DNA of 29,539 nt from Desulforhopalus sp. (GCA_023231425.1 JALNVI010000035.1:1-29539); one strand, 5' to 3'. Counted from the first letter of the stretch, positions 14,014 through 22,565 are shown. A program made the numbers and translations. The notes: generated by a model from the letters alone, not told the origin.

Positions 14014-15630
14014 ATGACCGAATTCATCTATCAGGAACCCTTCCCCGTCGGCAAAGATACCACCCCCTACCATAAACTCGAAGGCTCGGAGAAATATGTC
14101 TCCGTGGAGAAATTTGGCAATGAAGAGATCCTCAAGGTAAGCCCTGAAGGACTCACTGAGCTGGCCCGCGTCGCCATGCGTGAGGTCTCCTTTCTGCTGC
14201 GGCCAGGCCATAACGAGCAGGTCGCAAAGATTCTCGAAGATCCCGCTGCCTCCGATAACGAAAAGGGCGTTGCTCTGCAGTTTTTGAAAAACGCTGAAGT
14301 TTCCTGTCACTTTGAACTTCCCCTCTGTCAGGATACAGGGACAGCAATTATCATGGGCAAAAAGGGACAAAACGTCTGGACCGGCTTTAACGACGCTGAG
14401 GCCCTCTCCAAAGGCGTGTTCCAAACCTACACCCATGAAAATCTGCGCTACTCGCAGACCGTAGCACAGGATATGTACACAGAGAGCAACACCGGCACCA
14501 ACCTGCCCGCACAGATTGATATCTACGCCACTCCGGGCGGGGAATATAAATTCCTTTTCGTCGCCAAGGGCGGCGGCTCGGCCAATAAGACCTATCTCTA
14601 TCAGGAGACCAAGGCACTGCTCAATCCGCAGTCCCTTGAAAAATTCCTCATTGAGAAGATGAAAACTCTCGGCACCGCAGCCTGCCCGCCCTACCATCTT
14701 GCGTTTGTTATCGGCGGCACCTCTGCAGAAGCAAATCTGAAAACCGTAAAAATGGCTTCGGCCAAATATTACGACGCTTTGCCCACCAGCGGCAACGACT
14801 ATGGCCGGGCCTTCCGTGATCTGGAACTGGAGCAAAAGATTCAGGAAGCCTCAGCTGAGATTGGTCTCGGCGCACAATTTGGCGGACGCCACTTCACCCA
14901 CGATGTCCGTATCGTGCGCCTGCCGCGCCATGGTGCCTCCTGCCCGGTAGGAATGGGCGTAAGCTGCTCCGCTGACCGTAACCTCAAAGCAAAGATCAAC
15001 AAAGACGGGATGTGGATTGAGACAATGGACAGCAACCCCGGCCGTCTTATTCCTGAAAATTTGCGCAACGCCGCCCGCTCAGCAGTAAAAATAGACCTCA
15101 ACCAGCCAATGAAAGATGTACTCGCCGAACTGACTAAACATCCGGTGGGAACTGAGCTCTCCCTCAACGGCACCATCATCGTCGGCCGCGACATTGCTCA
15201 CTCCAAATTTAAAGAGCTGCTCGACGCAGGCAAAGATCTGCCCGATTATCTCAAAAAACATCCCATCTACTATGCCGGTCCGGCAAAAACTCCGAAAGGT
15301 AAACCCTCCGGTTCCTTCGGACCGACTACTGCCGGACGGATGGATTCCTATGTTGACCTCCTGCAGAAGGCAGGCGGTTCCATGGTGATGATCGCCAAGG
15401 GCAACCGTTCACAGCAGGTGACCGACGCCTGCAAGAATAACGGCGGCTTCTACCTCGGCTCCATCGGTGGACCTGCCGCAATTCTCGCCGAAGAAAACAT
15501 CACTAAAGTCGAATGTATTGACTACCCTGAACTGGGTATGGAGGCAGTATGGCAGATTGAAGCTAAAGACTTCCCGGCCTTCATTCTTGTGGATGATAAA
15601 GGGAATGACTTTTTCAGCGGCATGATGTGA
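14014..15630 (+). CDS. fumA: Class I (iron-sulfur) fumarate hydratase
   Basis: A 538-residue single-chain class I fumarase, interconverting fumarate and malate. The [4Fe-4S] ligands fall at the positions of the E. coli enzyme: C105 (LPLCQDTGT), C224 (TAACPPYH) and C318 (GVSCSADR). GGGSANKT (187-193), GGTSAEANLK (234-243) and PTTAGRMDSYVDLLQ in the C-terminal part are family signatures. Both the alpha (about 1-330) and beta (about 335-538) parts are fused, as in E. coli FumA/FumB, whereas many anaerobes split them. An AAAGGAG site lies 8 bases before the ATG, and an intrinsic terminator follows. The exposed cluster is oxygen-labile, which fits an anaerobe. Expected role: TCA-type or fumarate-linked carbon metabolism. 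Confidence 0.95.
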   Translation: MTEFIYQEPFPVGKDTTPYHKLEGSEKYVSVEKFGNEEILKVSPEGLTELARVAMREVSFLLRPGHNEQVAKILEDPAASDNEKGVALQFLKNAEVSCHFELPLCQDTGTAIIMGKKGQNVWTGFNDAEALSKGVFQTYTHENLRYSQTVAQDMYTESNTGTNLPAQIDIYATPGGEYKFLFVAKGGGSANKTYLYQETKALLNPQSLEKFLIEKMKTLGTAACPPYHLAFVIGGTSAEANLKTVKMASAKYYDALPTSGNDYGRAFRDLELEQKIQEASAEIGLGAQFGGRHFTHDVRIVRLPRHGASCPVGMGVSCSADRNLKAKINKDGMWIETMDSNPGRLIPENLRNAARSAVKIDLNQPMKDVLAELTKHPVGTELSLNGTIIVGRDIAHSKFKELLDAGKDLPDYLKKHPIYYAGPAKTPKGKPSGSFGPTTAGRMDSYVDLLQKAGGSMVMIAKGNRSQQVTDACKNNGGFYLGSIGGPAAILAEENITKVECIDYPELGMEAVWQIEAKDFPAFILVDDKGNDFFSGMM

Positions 15631-15657
15631 GAGTGAAGATCTTTTTCTGACCCCTCG

Positions 15658-15697
15658 AAGATCGGCAGACAGAATTCTCTGTCTGCCGATCTTTTTT
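15658..15697 (+). terminator. Intrinsic terminator of the fumarase gene
   Basis: A perfect 16-bp stem (15658-15673 with 15678-15693; arm AAGATCGGCAGACAGA) and an ATTC loop, followed by a T-rich tract. It overlaps the last bases before the stop of the converging membrane-protein gene, and the minus-strand side lacks a T-run, so it serves mainly the plus strand. Confidence 0.92.
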
Positions 15698-16343
15698 ATT
15701 TTGCTTTGCGATAACCGAGAATAATCCCCAGCACAATCGACAGCATCGCCGCCATCAGTACCCGATATTCGGGCGGCAGCATAAAGGTAATGGTGTGGGC
15801 AGGAATCCAGAACAGTGGAACGGTCTTGCAGATGATGAAGTCAATGAAACCGGCCCAGTCAATCCGCTGAAAGATATCCATCCGCCGCAGGGCGACCATC
15901 TTCATCAGCCTTCCCTCTCCCATCTCAATGCAGGTATCACTGACGCGGTGCAACGCCATGAAGGCTGGCGCAAAAAAACAGTTGGTCAACACACTGGTGG
16001 CCAGTGCAAAGGAAAAACTGCCTCCGAAATTCGGCAGCAGCCCTTTTGCCATTGCCGCCTTTACCCCCGCCGCGTTGACGTTGAACATCAGCGCAATGAG
16101 AATGCCGAGAAATCCCCAGACAATCATCCGCCACAGCATTCCCACCGGCAGACGCCAGTCACCGCTCATCAAACGCACCACCATCAGCTCACCCATGGAG
16201 GCAAGTACAGCAAATTTGGCAAAAGCCATCAGATAAACATGTTGCGTCGACGCAGCTACAAACATGGACTGGGTGGTCGGAATAAACAGAAAAAGCATTA
16301 TCAAAACGAGGACAGCTCCCCACAACAGATCTAATTTTTTCAT
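15696..16343 (-). CDS. Multi-pass membrane protein of unknown function
   Basis: A 215-residue protein with about five or six hydrophobic helices. The start at 16343 is preferred to one six codons upstream because GGAG lies 7 bases before it. Segments include LLWGAVLVLIMLFLFIP (5-22), a helix around MIVWGFLGILIALMF, LATSVLTNCFFAPAFMAL and a final PPEYRVLMAAMLSIVLGIILGY. The motifs ADW-like IDWAGFIDF, PAHTITFMLPPEYRV and NCFFAP recall bacterial Mpv17/PMP22-like proteins, but this resemblance is from memory and weak. It stands alone, convergent with fumarase and divergent from trpB, so context gives no function. Low aromatic bias and no catalytic residues stand out. Treat as a conserved-looking hypothetical membrane protein. 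Confidence 0.72.
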   Translation of the reverse strand: MKKLDLLWGAVLVLIMLFLFIPTTQSMFVAASTQHVYLMAFAKFAVLASMGELMVVRLMSGDWRLPVGMLWRMIVWGFLGILIALMFNVNAAGVKAAMAKGLLPNFGGSFSFALATSVLTNCFFAPAFMALHRVSDTCIEMGEGRLMKMVALRRMDIFQRIDWAGFIDFIICKTVPLFWIPAHTITFMLPPEYRVLMAAMLSIVLGIILGYRKAK

Positions 16344-16787
16344 TTTTCTCCACAGGTTCAAGGGTTCAGGGTCTCGGGATAGAGGGCCCCGTTTTTACAG
16401 TAAGAGTGTAAGGTGCCTTGAACAGGGAGATATTTCAATAAAATTTAAGAGGGGCACGATCTTTTACCTGCAGAGGGCAGTGTCTCACAGTGAAGCCCAT
16501 GCCTCCTGAAAAGTTACATCCCGAAGGTGAGCGGCACTGCTCTCCACTCAGGAAACCTCCTCTTTTTCCAATCAGGTCACCCGGCACCTTGATATCCCGA
16601 AGAAGATATTCCCTCGAGAACGTTAAACGACCCTGCTCATCCGTTTTGCCTCAAAAAAGAAAAACAAAACAGCGTAACATTCACGCCACCAAGGATATTT
16701 CCCGGGTGGCGCCTTTTATGTGCAACCTCTTCGTTCCCTGCGCGTTCTTCCTTCTTACATTTTTGCAGCTCAAAAACCGCCAAAGTA
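16344..16787. other. Gene-poor intergenic region
   Basis: No convincing gene on either strand. A hairpin CGCCACC / GGTGGCG with a 14-base loop followed by CCTTTTA (about 16683-16716) may be a weak terminator. AGGTGCCTTGAA at 16411-16422 resembles one end of the dispersed element and may be a remnant. Confidence 0.4.
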
Positions 16788-16816
16788 TTGACAACAATCA
16801 TTTCTCCTAATAGGAT
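16788..16816 (+). promoter_or_regulatory. Strong promoter of trpB
   Basis: TTGACA (16788-16793) is a perfect -35 box; after exactly 17 bases comes TAGGAT (16811-16816), four of six to the -10 consensus. Initiation near 16823 gives a leader of about 95 bases. No Trp-rich leader peptide with attenuator is seen in it. Confidence 0.78.
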
Positions 16817-16919
16817 CATTTCCTTATTCTCATAGACTTTTTTATTCAATATTCCAGGTGTTTCATTGAGAGGCAAACTGTCTTCAACATTCACCTGCCA
16901 CTGTAATTGGAGAGAAAAA

Positions 16920-18131
16920 ATGACAACGGAAACGACAGTTACTGCAGACGGATTTTTTGGCGAATATGGTGGACAATATGTTCCTGAACCTCTTATTCCT
17001 ATCTTGAATGAGCTTACAGCAGCCTACGATAAAGCTAAAGATGATCCGGAATTCCAAAAAGAATTCACCTATTACCTCACCAAATACTCCGGCCGCCCAA
17101 CTCCCATATACCACTGCGCCAATCTCACGAAGGCATGCGGCGGCGCTCAAATCTGGCTTAAACGTGAAGATCTCAATCACCTCGGTGCCCATAAAGTAAA
17201 CAACACCATAGGTCAGATCCTCCTTGCCAAACGTATGGGCAAAAAGAAGATTATTGCCGAAACAGGTGCGGGGCAACACGGTGTTGCCGCTGCCGCCACC
17301 GCCGCTCTCATGGGTATGGAATGTACTGTTTATATGGGTGAAGTCGATATTGAGCGTCAAAAACTCAACGTTTTCCGCATGAAAATGATGGGTGCAAAGG
17401 TTGTCCCTGCAACTTCAGGACAAAAGACCCTTAAAGAGGCCGTTGACGAAGCGCTTGCTGCATGGATTGAAAGCGCCGATGATACCTTCTACCTTCTGGG
17501 TTCAGCAGTTGGCCCTCACCCTTATCCATCAATGGTACGTGACTTTCAATCAGTAATTGGCAGAGAAGCCCGGCAACAGTTCCTTGATGAACAGGGAAAA
17601 CTGCCAGATTACTGTATCGCCTGTGTTGGTGGTGGTTCGAATGCAATTGGCATGTTTACTGATTTCGTCGGAGATAAAGAGGTTAAACTTGTTGGCGTAG
17701 AACCTTCCGGACGTGGCCTTGAGCCAGGCAACCACGCGGCTACACTCTGCCTTGGTACCCCTGGAATCATGCACGGATTTAACTCTTATATGCTTAAAGA
17801 TGAGAAAGGAGAACCGGCACCTGTCTATTCAATTTCAGCAGGACTTGATTACCCCAGTGTAGGACCTGAGCATTCTTACCTTAAGGATATCGGCAGAGCC
17901 ACCTATGAGTGCGCCTCAGACATGGAGGCTGTTGATGCGTTCTTCAAACTTTCACAAACTGAAGGTATCATCCCGGCGCTGGAATCTTCTCATGCGCTGG
18001 CATACGCTCTCAAACTGGCGCCAACGCTTTCAGCCGATCAGACAATCCTCGTTAACCTCTCTGGACGCGGTGATAAAGATGTAGCAGAGATTGAAAAAAT
18101 GATCGCCAGCGGTCAGATCACCATGCCATAA
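16920..18131 (+). CDS. trpB: Tryptophan synthase beta chain
   Basis: A 403-residue PLP enzyme that joins indole and serine to make tryptophan. The start at 16920 has TTGGAGAG before it; an in-frame TTG at 16866 would add a non-homologous tail. Diagnostic motifs: GGQYVPEPL (17-25), KREDLNHLGAHKVNNT (81-96, PLP lysine K92), AETGAGQHGVA (113-123, catalytic E114), CVGGGSNAIGMF for PLP phosphate and LSGRGDKD near the C-terminus. This is the TrpB1 type that normally pairs with TrpA, not the longer TrpB2. No trpA or other trp gene is adjacent, so it is an orphan in this window with its own promoter and terminator. Its codon use looks less GC-rich than the fumarase gene, by eye only. Confidence 0.96.
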   Translation: MTTETTVTADGFFGEYGGQYVPEPLIPILNELTAAYDKAKDDPEFQKEFTYYLTKYSGRPTPIYHCANLTKACGGAQIWLKREDLNHLGAHKVNNTIGQILLAKRMGKKKIIAETGAGQHGVAAAATAALMGMECTVYMGEVDIERQKLNVFRMKMMGAKVVPATSGQKTLKEAVDEALAAWIESADDTFYLLGSAVGPHPYPSMVRDFQSVIGREARQQFLDEQGKLPDYCIACVGGGSNAIGMFTDFVGDKEVKLVGVEPSGRGLEPGNHAATLCLGTPGIMHGFNSYMLKDEKGEPAPVYSISAGLDYPSVGPEHSYLKDIGRATYECASDMEAVDAFFKLSQTEGIIPALESSHALAYALKLAPTLSADQTILVNLSGRGDKDVAEIEKMIASGQITMP

Positions 18132-18157
18132 CAGGCCTTAAAACCTGTATAGACACA

Positions 18158-18205
18158 GGGCAGTAACACCTTAGTCTTTCAAGAGGTGTTACTGCCCTCT
18201 TTTTT
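18158..18205 (+). terminator. Intrinsic terminator of trpB
   Basis: A 14-bp perfect stem (GGGCAGTAACACCT, 18158-18171, with 18184-18197) and a 12-base loop, followed by a T-rich run at 18198-18205. It lies 27 bases after the trpB stop. Confidence 0.93.
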
Positions 18206-18948
18206 GACGTATATCTGCTACATTAAAACCCCTGGTTTCAGTAAAAAAGCCATATCATCAGACATGGCAGCACACCCTTCCACCACAGGGCAGACAAGAG
18301 CCGCCCCACTCCTTCTGCGACCTTTCAAAAAACAAATTCTCTCTTTCACTTCGCGGACTTGCTGTTGTTGAACAATCTGTTTTTCATTTCCATGCCCCCG
18401 CTTCGACAAGAAACCTCTCAAGAGATTCTCTCGGCAGGTAATCAGTGCAGGCTTTCTGGGTCCCTTGAGATTCTTCTCTTTAATTACCCAGAAAGAGCAG
18501 ACTGCCCTTGCCCCGGAGAAAACAAAGTAAAAAATCCGCAACCTGCTGCAGCACCGTCCTTTTATGATCTTCTGAAGTTTTTTTTTCAAACCATGAATTC
18601 AAATAATAAGGACAGAGCCCATTATGTTTTCGCAATTTCAACCAGTTAGTTCCTCAAAGACTTCTTAAGATGTTTTAAAGTTAAGGTATTCCCCAGGCCT
18701 GCTGTTACGCTTGTCTACCGCCCCGGCAAAGTGTTTCACGGTGATACCAGTCAGCGCCTGTCTCGTGGGGAAGTATTGCCCTGGCGGAAAAGAGAGAATT
18801 GCACTGAGTGTGCGATTTTATTCGGTATTTTTTTTTACTGGATACCGGCCCATTTTTGCCGGCAGAGAACAAGGGAAAGGAGTATTGCCGTAAAGAGCGT
18901 TGACCTTGAGCGGTCCTGCAGAAAGGCAAGAGTCCAAAATTAAAGTGT
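18206..18948. other. 740-bp region without a convincing gene
   Basis: Reading frames here (longest 123 codons, minus strand, 18218-18589) lack a ribosome-binding site, recognisable domain or gene-like codon pattern. GGGTCCCTTGAG at 18458-18469 resembles an end of the dispersed element. A run of nine T precedes ACTGGATACCGGCC near 18838, and the inverted repeat GCCGGCAG... is short. No known RNA family is recognised; a small RNA cannot be excluded. Confidence 0.4.
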
Positions 18949-18993
18949 GGGAGCCTTGAATATGAACGAAAGGCAAGATTCTTCAAGGTTCCC
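18949..18993 (+). repeat. Short copy F of the dispersed element (45 bp)
   Basis: It starts GGGAGCCTTGAATATGAACG and ends TTCTTCAAGGTTCCC, so about 12 terminal bases pair around a 21-base core containing ATGAACGAAAGGCAAG. It has the same length and layout as copy C. Flanks GTGT and GTAT differ at one base. It sits 33 bp upstream of the lipoprotein start, probably within its promoter or leader. Confidence 0.87.
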
Positions 18994-19026
18994 GTATGTG
19001 ATAAAACCCAATTGGAGGGCAAAAAC

Positions 19027-19689
19027 ATGAAAAAATCAATGTTGGTAGTAACAGCAGCTGTTGCGAGTCTCTCTTTAACCGGTTGCGCCACACCACAGGG
19101 ACGAGCTGATAATACAGCCTCCGGAACCCTGATCGGCGGGGCTGCCGGAGCAGTGATCGGAAGTATGACACGCAATCACGCCGCCGGTGCGGCTGTCGGC
19201 ACGGCTGTGGGGGCAATATTTGGCGGCCTTATCGGTCACAGCCTTGATCAACAGCAGGAGGAGCAGCTGCGGGCTCAGGCTCCCCAGACCCTGCAGCGGG
19301 TCGAACAGGGGCAGCCGTTGTCAGTGTTAGATGTGCAGGCGCTGTCGAGCGCTGGAATCAGTGACGAACTGATCATCAGCCAGATCCGCAATTCCCGCAC
19401 CGTTTATAGCCTCAATACGGCTGATATCATCCGCTTGAAACACAACGGCGTCAGTGAAACTGTTATCGATTTCATGATCAATACCCAGACCCAGACTGAT
19501 CGCACCTACGTAACAGGTGCCGTGGGCCCCATTCCGCCAGCACCGCTGCCCGATCCGAGATATGAGCCTCCCGGACCGGACTATTTCTGGGTAGCCGGCA
19601 CATGGCTGTGGCTCGGGGATCGCTGGAGCTGGAACCACGGCTATTGGCACCAGCCGTTTCGCGGGTTCGGAGCAGGACCTCGAAGATAA
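19027..19689 (+). CDS. Glycine-zipper lipoprotein with tryptophan-rich C-terminus
   Basis: A 220-residue predicted lipoprotein. The ATG at 19027 follows TTGGAGG; the signal peptide ends in LTGC (Cys20 region), so it is lipidated. Residues about 30-70 form a glycine-zipper (GTLIGGAAGAVIGSMTRN, GTAVGAIFGGLIGHSLD), a membrane-inserting motif seen in the 17-kDa antigen/YMGG family. A soluble middle part (about 95-150) includes SVLDVQALSSAGISDELIIS, a short helical repeat with a second similar unit (TADIIRLKHNGVSETVID). The end carries WVAGTWLWLGDRWSWNHGYW, matching the YxWxxGxW motifs of envelope proteins. It is transcribed alone, between repeat F and a terminator. Likely an envelope-stress or outer-membrane structural protein; precise role unknown. 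Confidence 0.85.
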   Translation: MKKSMLVVTAAVASLSLTGCATPQGRADNTASGTLIGGAAGAVIGSMTRNHAAGAAVGTAVGAIFGGLIGHSLDQQQEEQLRAQAPQTLQRVEQGQPLSVLDVQALSSAGISDELIISQIRNSRTVYSLNTADIIRLKHNGVSETVIDFMINTQTQTDRTYVTGAVGPIPPAPLPDPRYEPPGPDYFWVAGTWLWLGDRWSWNHGYWHQPFRGFGAGPRR

Positions 19690-19729
19690 GGGAATCACAA
19701 CCTGATTGACCACCACAACCTCCTGCCAG

Positions 19730-19777
19730 GACAACAGCCATCCCTTTCATAATGAAGGTGATGGCTGTTGTCTTGTT
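19730..19777 (+). terminator. Intrinsic terminator of the lipoprotein gene
   Basis: GACAACAGCCATC (19730-19742) pairs with GATGGCTGTTGTC (19760-19772); an inner CTTTCAT/ATGAAG pair extends the hairpin. TTGTTT follows. It is 40 bases after the stop. Confidence 0.88.
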
Positions 19778-19899
19778 TGCCGGAGGAAGGTTGCCGGAGT
19801 ATAATTCTGAGGGATAAAGAATGCAGTCATCCATCTTTGTAGAAGAAGGTCTTGGATAACATTCATGCATTGTTTAAACTCATAGCCTTGAAAGCTGCA

Positions 19900-20050
19900 G
19901 GGTACCTTGAAACAACTTGTATTTCGTTCATATTCGAGACTCAGGAGAAAATTTACCGCAGATATCCAACTGATATCGGAGTCCAGCGCTTCCCTCCGAG
20001 GATATTTTAAAAACTGTAACGAAGAAGATGGGCGATTATTCAAGCTTCTC
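19900..20050 (-). repeat. Long copy E of the dispersed element (151 bp, inverted)
   Basis: Opposite orientation to copies A, B and D. It starts GGGTACCTTGAA on the plus strand. The 20-base module at 19916-19935 and the 18-base module at 20013-20030 are exact reverse complements of those in copy A. The far end (CTTCTC in place of GTACCC) has decayed. CTGCAG flanks both sides (19895-19900 and 20056-20061), possibly by chance. It lies between the lipoprotein terminator and the serine dehydratase gene. Confidence 0.87.
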
Positions 20051-20361
20051 CACAACTGCAGTCGGCGTCATGTAGTCTTATAACTCTGTCTTTGAACAAC
20101 TTCAGGCCCCCTTTAAACTACTTCTTTCACCAGGAACTCTATGGATATTCCGGGTAAATAATACCCGGGAAAGGAAATGTACGTTCTTTTTTAACCGGTC
20201 CTTACTGCTGCAAAGAAAAGCTTCATGCACAATTTACACAGGTCAAGCCCCACGAAAAGGGAAGTCACTTATTATCTATTCTTTTCAGATAGTTAAACAG
20301 AAAGAGCAGCCGTTCTCCTGTTTTTTCTGATTTGATTTATTTGACAACAAAAGAGGTTACC
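20051..20361. other. Leader region of the serine dehydratase gene
   Basis: No gene is seen. CCGGGTA / TACCCGG (20150-20156 with 20162-20168) makes a small hairpin without a T-run. No riboswitch class or clear promoter is recognised, although the gene must be expressed from here or from further upstream. Confidence 0.4.
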
Positions 20362-21903
20362 ATGTTCTGCAGTATCTTAAATGATGTCCTCGGCCCTGTT
20401 ATGCGTGGCCCGTCCAGTTCACATACCGCAGGTTCCTATCACATAGCTCTTGTGGTGCGCCATCTGCTTGCAGGGGAACCCGCCAGGATTAAAATCTCTT
20501 TTGATCGGAATGGCTCCTATGCCAAGACCTATGTACAACAGGGTGTTGATCAGGCCTTTGTCACCGGTCTGATGGGCTGGAAACAAACAGATGAAATCTT
20601 TACCGTGGCCCTTGATACCGCCAGGAGCCAGGGGGTAGACATTAATTTTGAGGTAACAACTCTTCCTCAGGCTGATCATCCCAATTACGCTGTTATCGAG
20701 GTGACAGGTAAGGAAAACCAACAGATAAAAGTTGAGGCAAAATCGGTTGGGGGAGGCACCTTTCAGATAATCAGGGTTGACGGGGCTGAGCTTCTTCTTG
20801 ACGGCAAGAGTTATGTCACTCTGCTGACTCTTGATAAAGAAATGGAAGCCACGGTCCTTGACCATATTAAAAATAATTATCCGCAGGCTGCAGTCAGAAG
20901 CTCAGATTCTGATGGGAATACACTGGTTCTGCAACTTTCGACAAACTCACCGTTACCTCTGGATGAACTCTCCAGACTGCCGTCAGTTACCACCACCAGA
21001 CAGGCCAGCCCCGTCTACTATCCACAAAAAGAGGCTGCCCTCTTTACTTCAGCTCAAGAGATGCTGCAATATTCTACCGACCATAATTACAGCCTTGGTG
21101 AAGCTGTCCTCGAGTATGAAAAAACCATACTCGGACTCACAGAGGAAGAGACCATTGCCGAAATGCTGCGTCGATATGCAGTAATGCGGCAATCTGTTAC
21201 CGATGGCCTGGATAACAGCAAGGTAAACATGCTGCTCCTTGAACCGGTGGCAGGGAAAATAATGGACAGGGTCAAAACAGGGAAGGTCGCCATTGGCGGG
21301 TTACATTCAACAGCAGGGGCCGCAGCCATGGCTGCCATGCACACCTGCAACAGCCGGGGTGTTGTCTGTGCCGCTCCCACAGGTGGGGCTGCGGGGGCTC
21401 TGCCCGGTGTGTTAACGGCCCTTGAGGACGAATTTGAAATATCTGAGCGACAGATGGCACTTATGCTTTTTGCAGCCGGAGGCGTTGGCCTTATTCTCGC
21501 CATTCGGGGCACCTTTGCAGCAGAGGTCGCTGGTTGTCAGGTAGAAATTGGTGCGGCGGGTGCGATGGGGGCCGCAGCGGTCGTTGAATTTGCCGGAGGC
21601 AGTGCCAGCGAGGCGTGTGATGCGGCGGCCATCTCCTTTCAAAACACCATGGGCTCCGTTTGTGATCTGGTGCAGGGCATGTGTGAATTGCCCTGCCATA
21701 CCCGTAATGCGGCAGCCGCCTCCTGTGCCTTTACCAACGCTGATATGGTTATGGGTGGTTATATTAACCATATCGGGCTGGATGAAACTGTCGATGCCGT
21801 CTACTCAAGTGGATTGATGCTTCCCAGAGAACTCCGCTGCACTGCTCTGGGCGGTCTGGCACTTGCTCCAGCTGCGCTCTCGTTATGCCGCCATAAAAGC
21901 TGA
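20362..21903 (+). CDS. sdaA: Single-chain iron-sulfur L-serine dehydratase
   Basis: A 513-residue type 1 L-serine dehydratase (serine to pyruvate and ammonia). The start at 20362 follows AAGAGGTT; an in-frame upstream codon at 20332 is less likely. The beta domain (about 1-220) has GPVMRGPSSSHTAGSY (11-26); the catalytic alpha domain (about 225-513) has GLHSTAGAAAMAAM (313-326) and CAAPTGGAAGALPG (336-349). Cluster cysteines C392, C434 and C445 have the same spacing as those I recall from the Legionella enzyme (42 and 11 residues), and C509 near the C-terminus matches its 'tail-in-mouth' fourth ligand. The domain order is beta then alpha in one chain, with an ACT-like middle region. It stands alone on this strand. 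Confidence 0.93.
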   Translation: MFCSILNDVLGPVMRGPSSSHTAGSYHIALVVRHLLAGEPARIKISFDRNGSYAKTYVQQGVDQAFVTGLMGWKQTDEIFTVALDTARSQGVDINFEVTTLPQADHPNYAVIEVTGKENQQIKVEAKSVGGGTFQIIRVDGAELLLDGKSYVTLLTLDKEMEATVLDHIKNNYPQAAVRSSDSDGNTLVLQLSTNSPLPLDELSRLPSVTTTRQASPVYYPQKEAALFTSAQEMLQYSTDHNYSLGEAVLEYEKTILGLTEEETIAEMLRRYAVMRQSVTDGLDNSKVNMLLLEPVAGKIMDRVKTGKVAIGGLHSTAGAAAMAAMHTCNSRGVVCAAPTGGAAGALPGVLTALEDEFEISERQMALMLFAAGGVGLILAIRGTFAAEVAGCQVEIGAAGAMGAAAVVEFAGGSASEACDAAAISFQNTMGSVCDLVQGMCELPCHTRNAAAASCAFTNADMVMGGYINHIGLDETVDAVYSSGLMLPRELRCTALGGLALAPAALSLCRHKS

Positions 21904-22028
21904 CACTGGCAAACAGGGCCCCCTCTGAGAAATAAATATCTTGCAGGGGGCCATTGCAGAACGGGCTGAAGAGCTCTGAACACATCAAATAATCGCCCCC
22001 CCTCCAGGCAAAAAGATGTCCTGTGCCC

Positions 22029-22565
22029 CTAATACCAGGATTCCGGATATTTTCGGTTCTTCGGGATATTATTAATTAGAAGAGCAACAACAAGCATTGT
22101 AATCGCCCCAAGGGCGACGGGCATCACAACATAGAGGTAGCCGAGACTATGCACACTGTCACCACCAATAACCGCGATAAGAGCTGTAGCACCACCTGGT
22201 GGGTGAAGAGTCCTGGTGAGATGCATCACCGCAATAGAGGTGGAAACAGCAATGGATGCTGCCAGCCAGGGATCTCCGCCCAGCCATTGAAAGGCTGACA
22301 CACCGACAATGGCGGAAAGAATATGCCCTCCAAGGAAATTTCGTGGTTGCGCTAAAGGACTTCGAACAGCACCATAGATGAGTACCGCCGAAGCACCAAA
22401 GGAGCCGATAATCATCATTAAACCCGTTTCGTCGAGTATTTTATAATGAATCAGAGAAACTGCCGAAAGGCCCAGAAAACTGCCTATCCAGGACCAGAGA
22501 ACTTCCTGCAGACCAACCCGCGGAGGGCTCTGGCCGCCACCTTTCATTTTTTCGAGGTAGTTCAT
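22029..22565 (-). CDS. HPP-family four-helix membrane protein
   Basis: A 178-residue membrane protein with four hydrophobic helices and the family signature HLTRTLHPPGGATAL (about 115-129), plus GSFGASAVLIYGA and SPLAQPRNFLGGH, both typical of HPP proteins. Cyanobacterial and plastid homologues transport nitrite, but the substrate in anaerobes is not established. Its start overlaps the stop of the CBS protein gene by 4 bp (22562-22565), so the two are co-translated. HPP and CBS domains are often fused in one protein; here they are split but adjacent. No clear terminator follows. Confidence 0.9.
   Translation of the reverse strand: MNYLEKMKGGGQSPPRVGLQEVLWSWIGSFLGLSAVSLIHYKILDETGLMMIIGSFGASAVLIYGAVRSPLAQPRNFLGGHILSAIVGVSAFQWLGGDPWLAASIAVSTSIAVMHLTRTLHPPGGATALIAVIGGDSVHSLGYLYVVMPVALGAITMLVVALLINNIPKNRKYPESWY

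Noticed and set aside
13879..14835. 318-codon minus-strand frame over fumarase
   Set aside because: Fumarase on the plus strand has full family motifs, a ribosome-binding site and a terminator; the opposite frame shows no recognisable domain.
15795..16334. 179-codon plus-strand frame over the membrane protein gene
   Set aside because: His/Gln-rich translation typical of an antisense frame; the minus strand encodes coherent hydrophobic helices with a good start site.
16637..16894. 85-codon minus-strand frame upstream of trpB
   Set aside because: It overlaps the strong trpB promoter and has no family resemblance or ribosome-binding site.
16817..16919. Tryptophan attenuator before trpB
   Set aside because: No short leader frame with adjacent Trp codons and no terminator hairpin with a T-run is present in the leader.
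18218..18589. 123-codon minus-strand frame in the gene-free region
   Set aside because: No ribosome-binding site or recognisable domain and a composition rich in Arg, Lys and Cys; not enough to call a gene.
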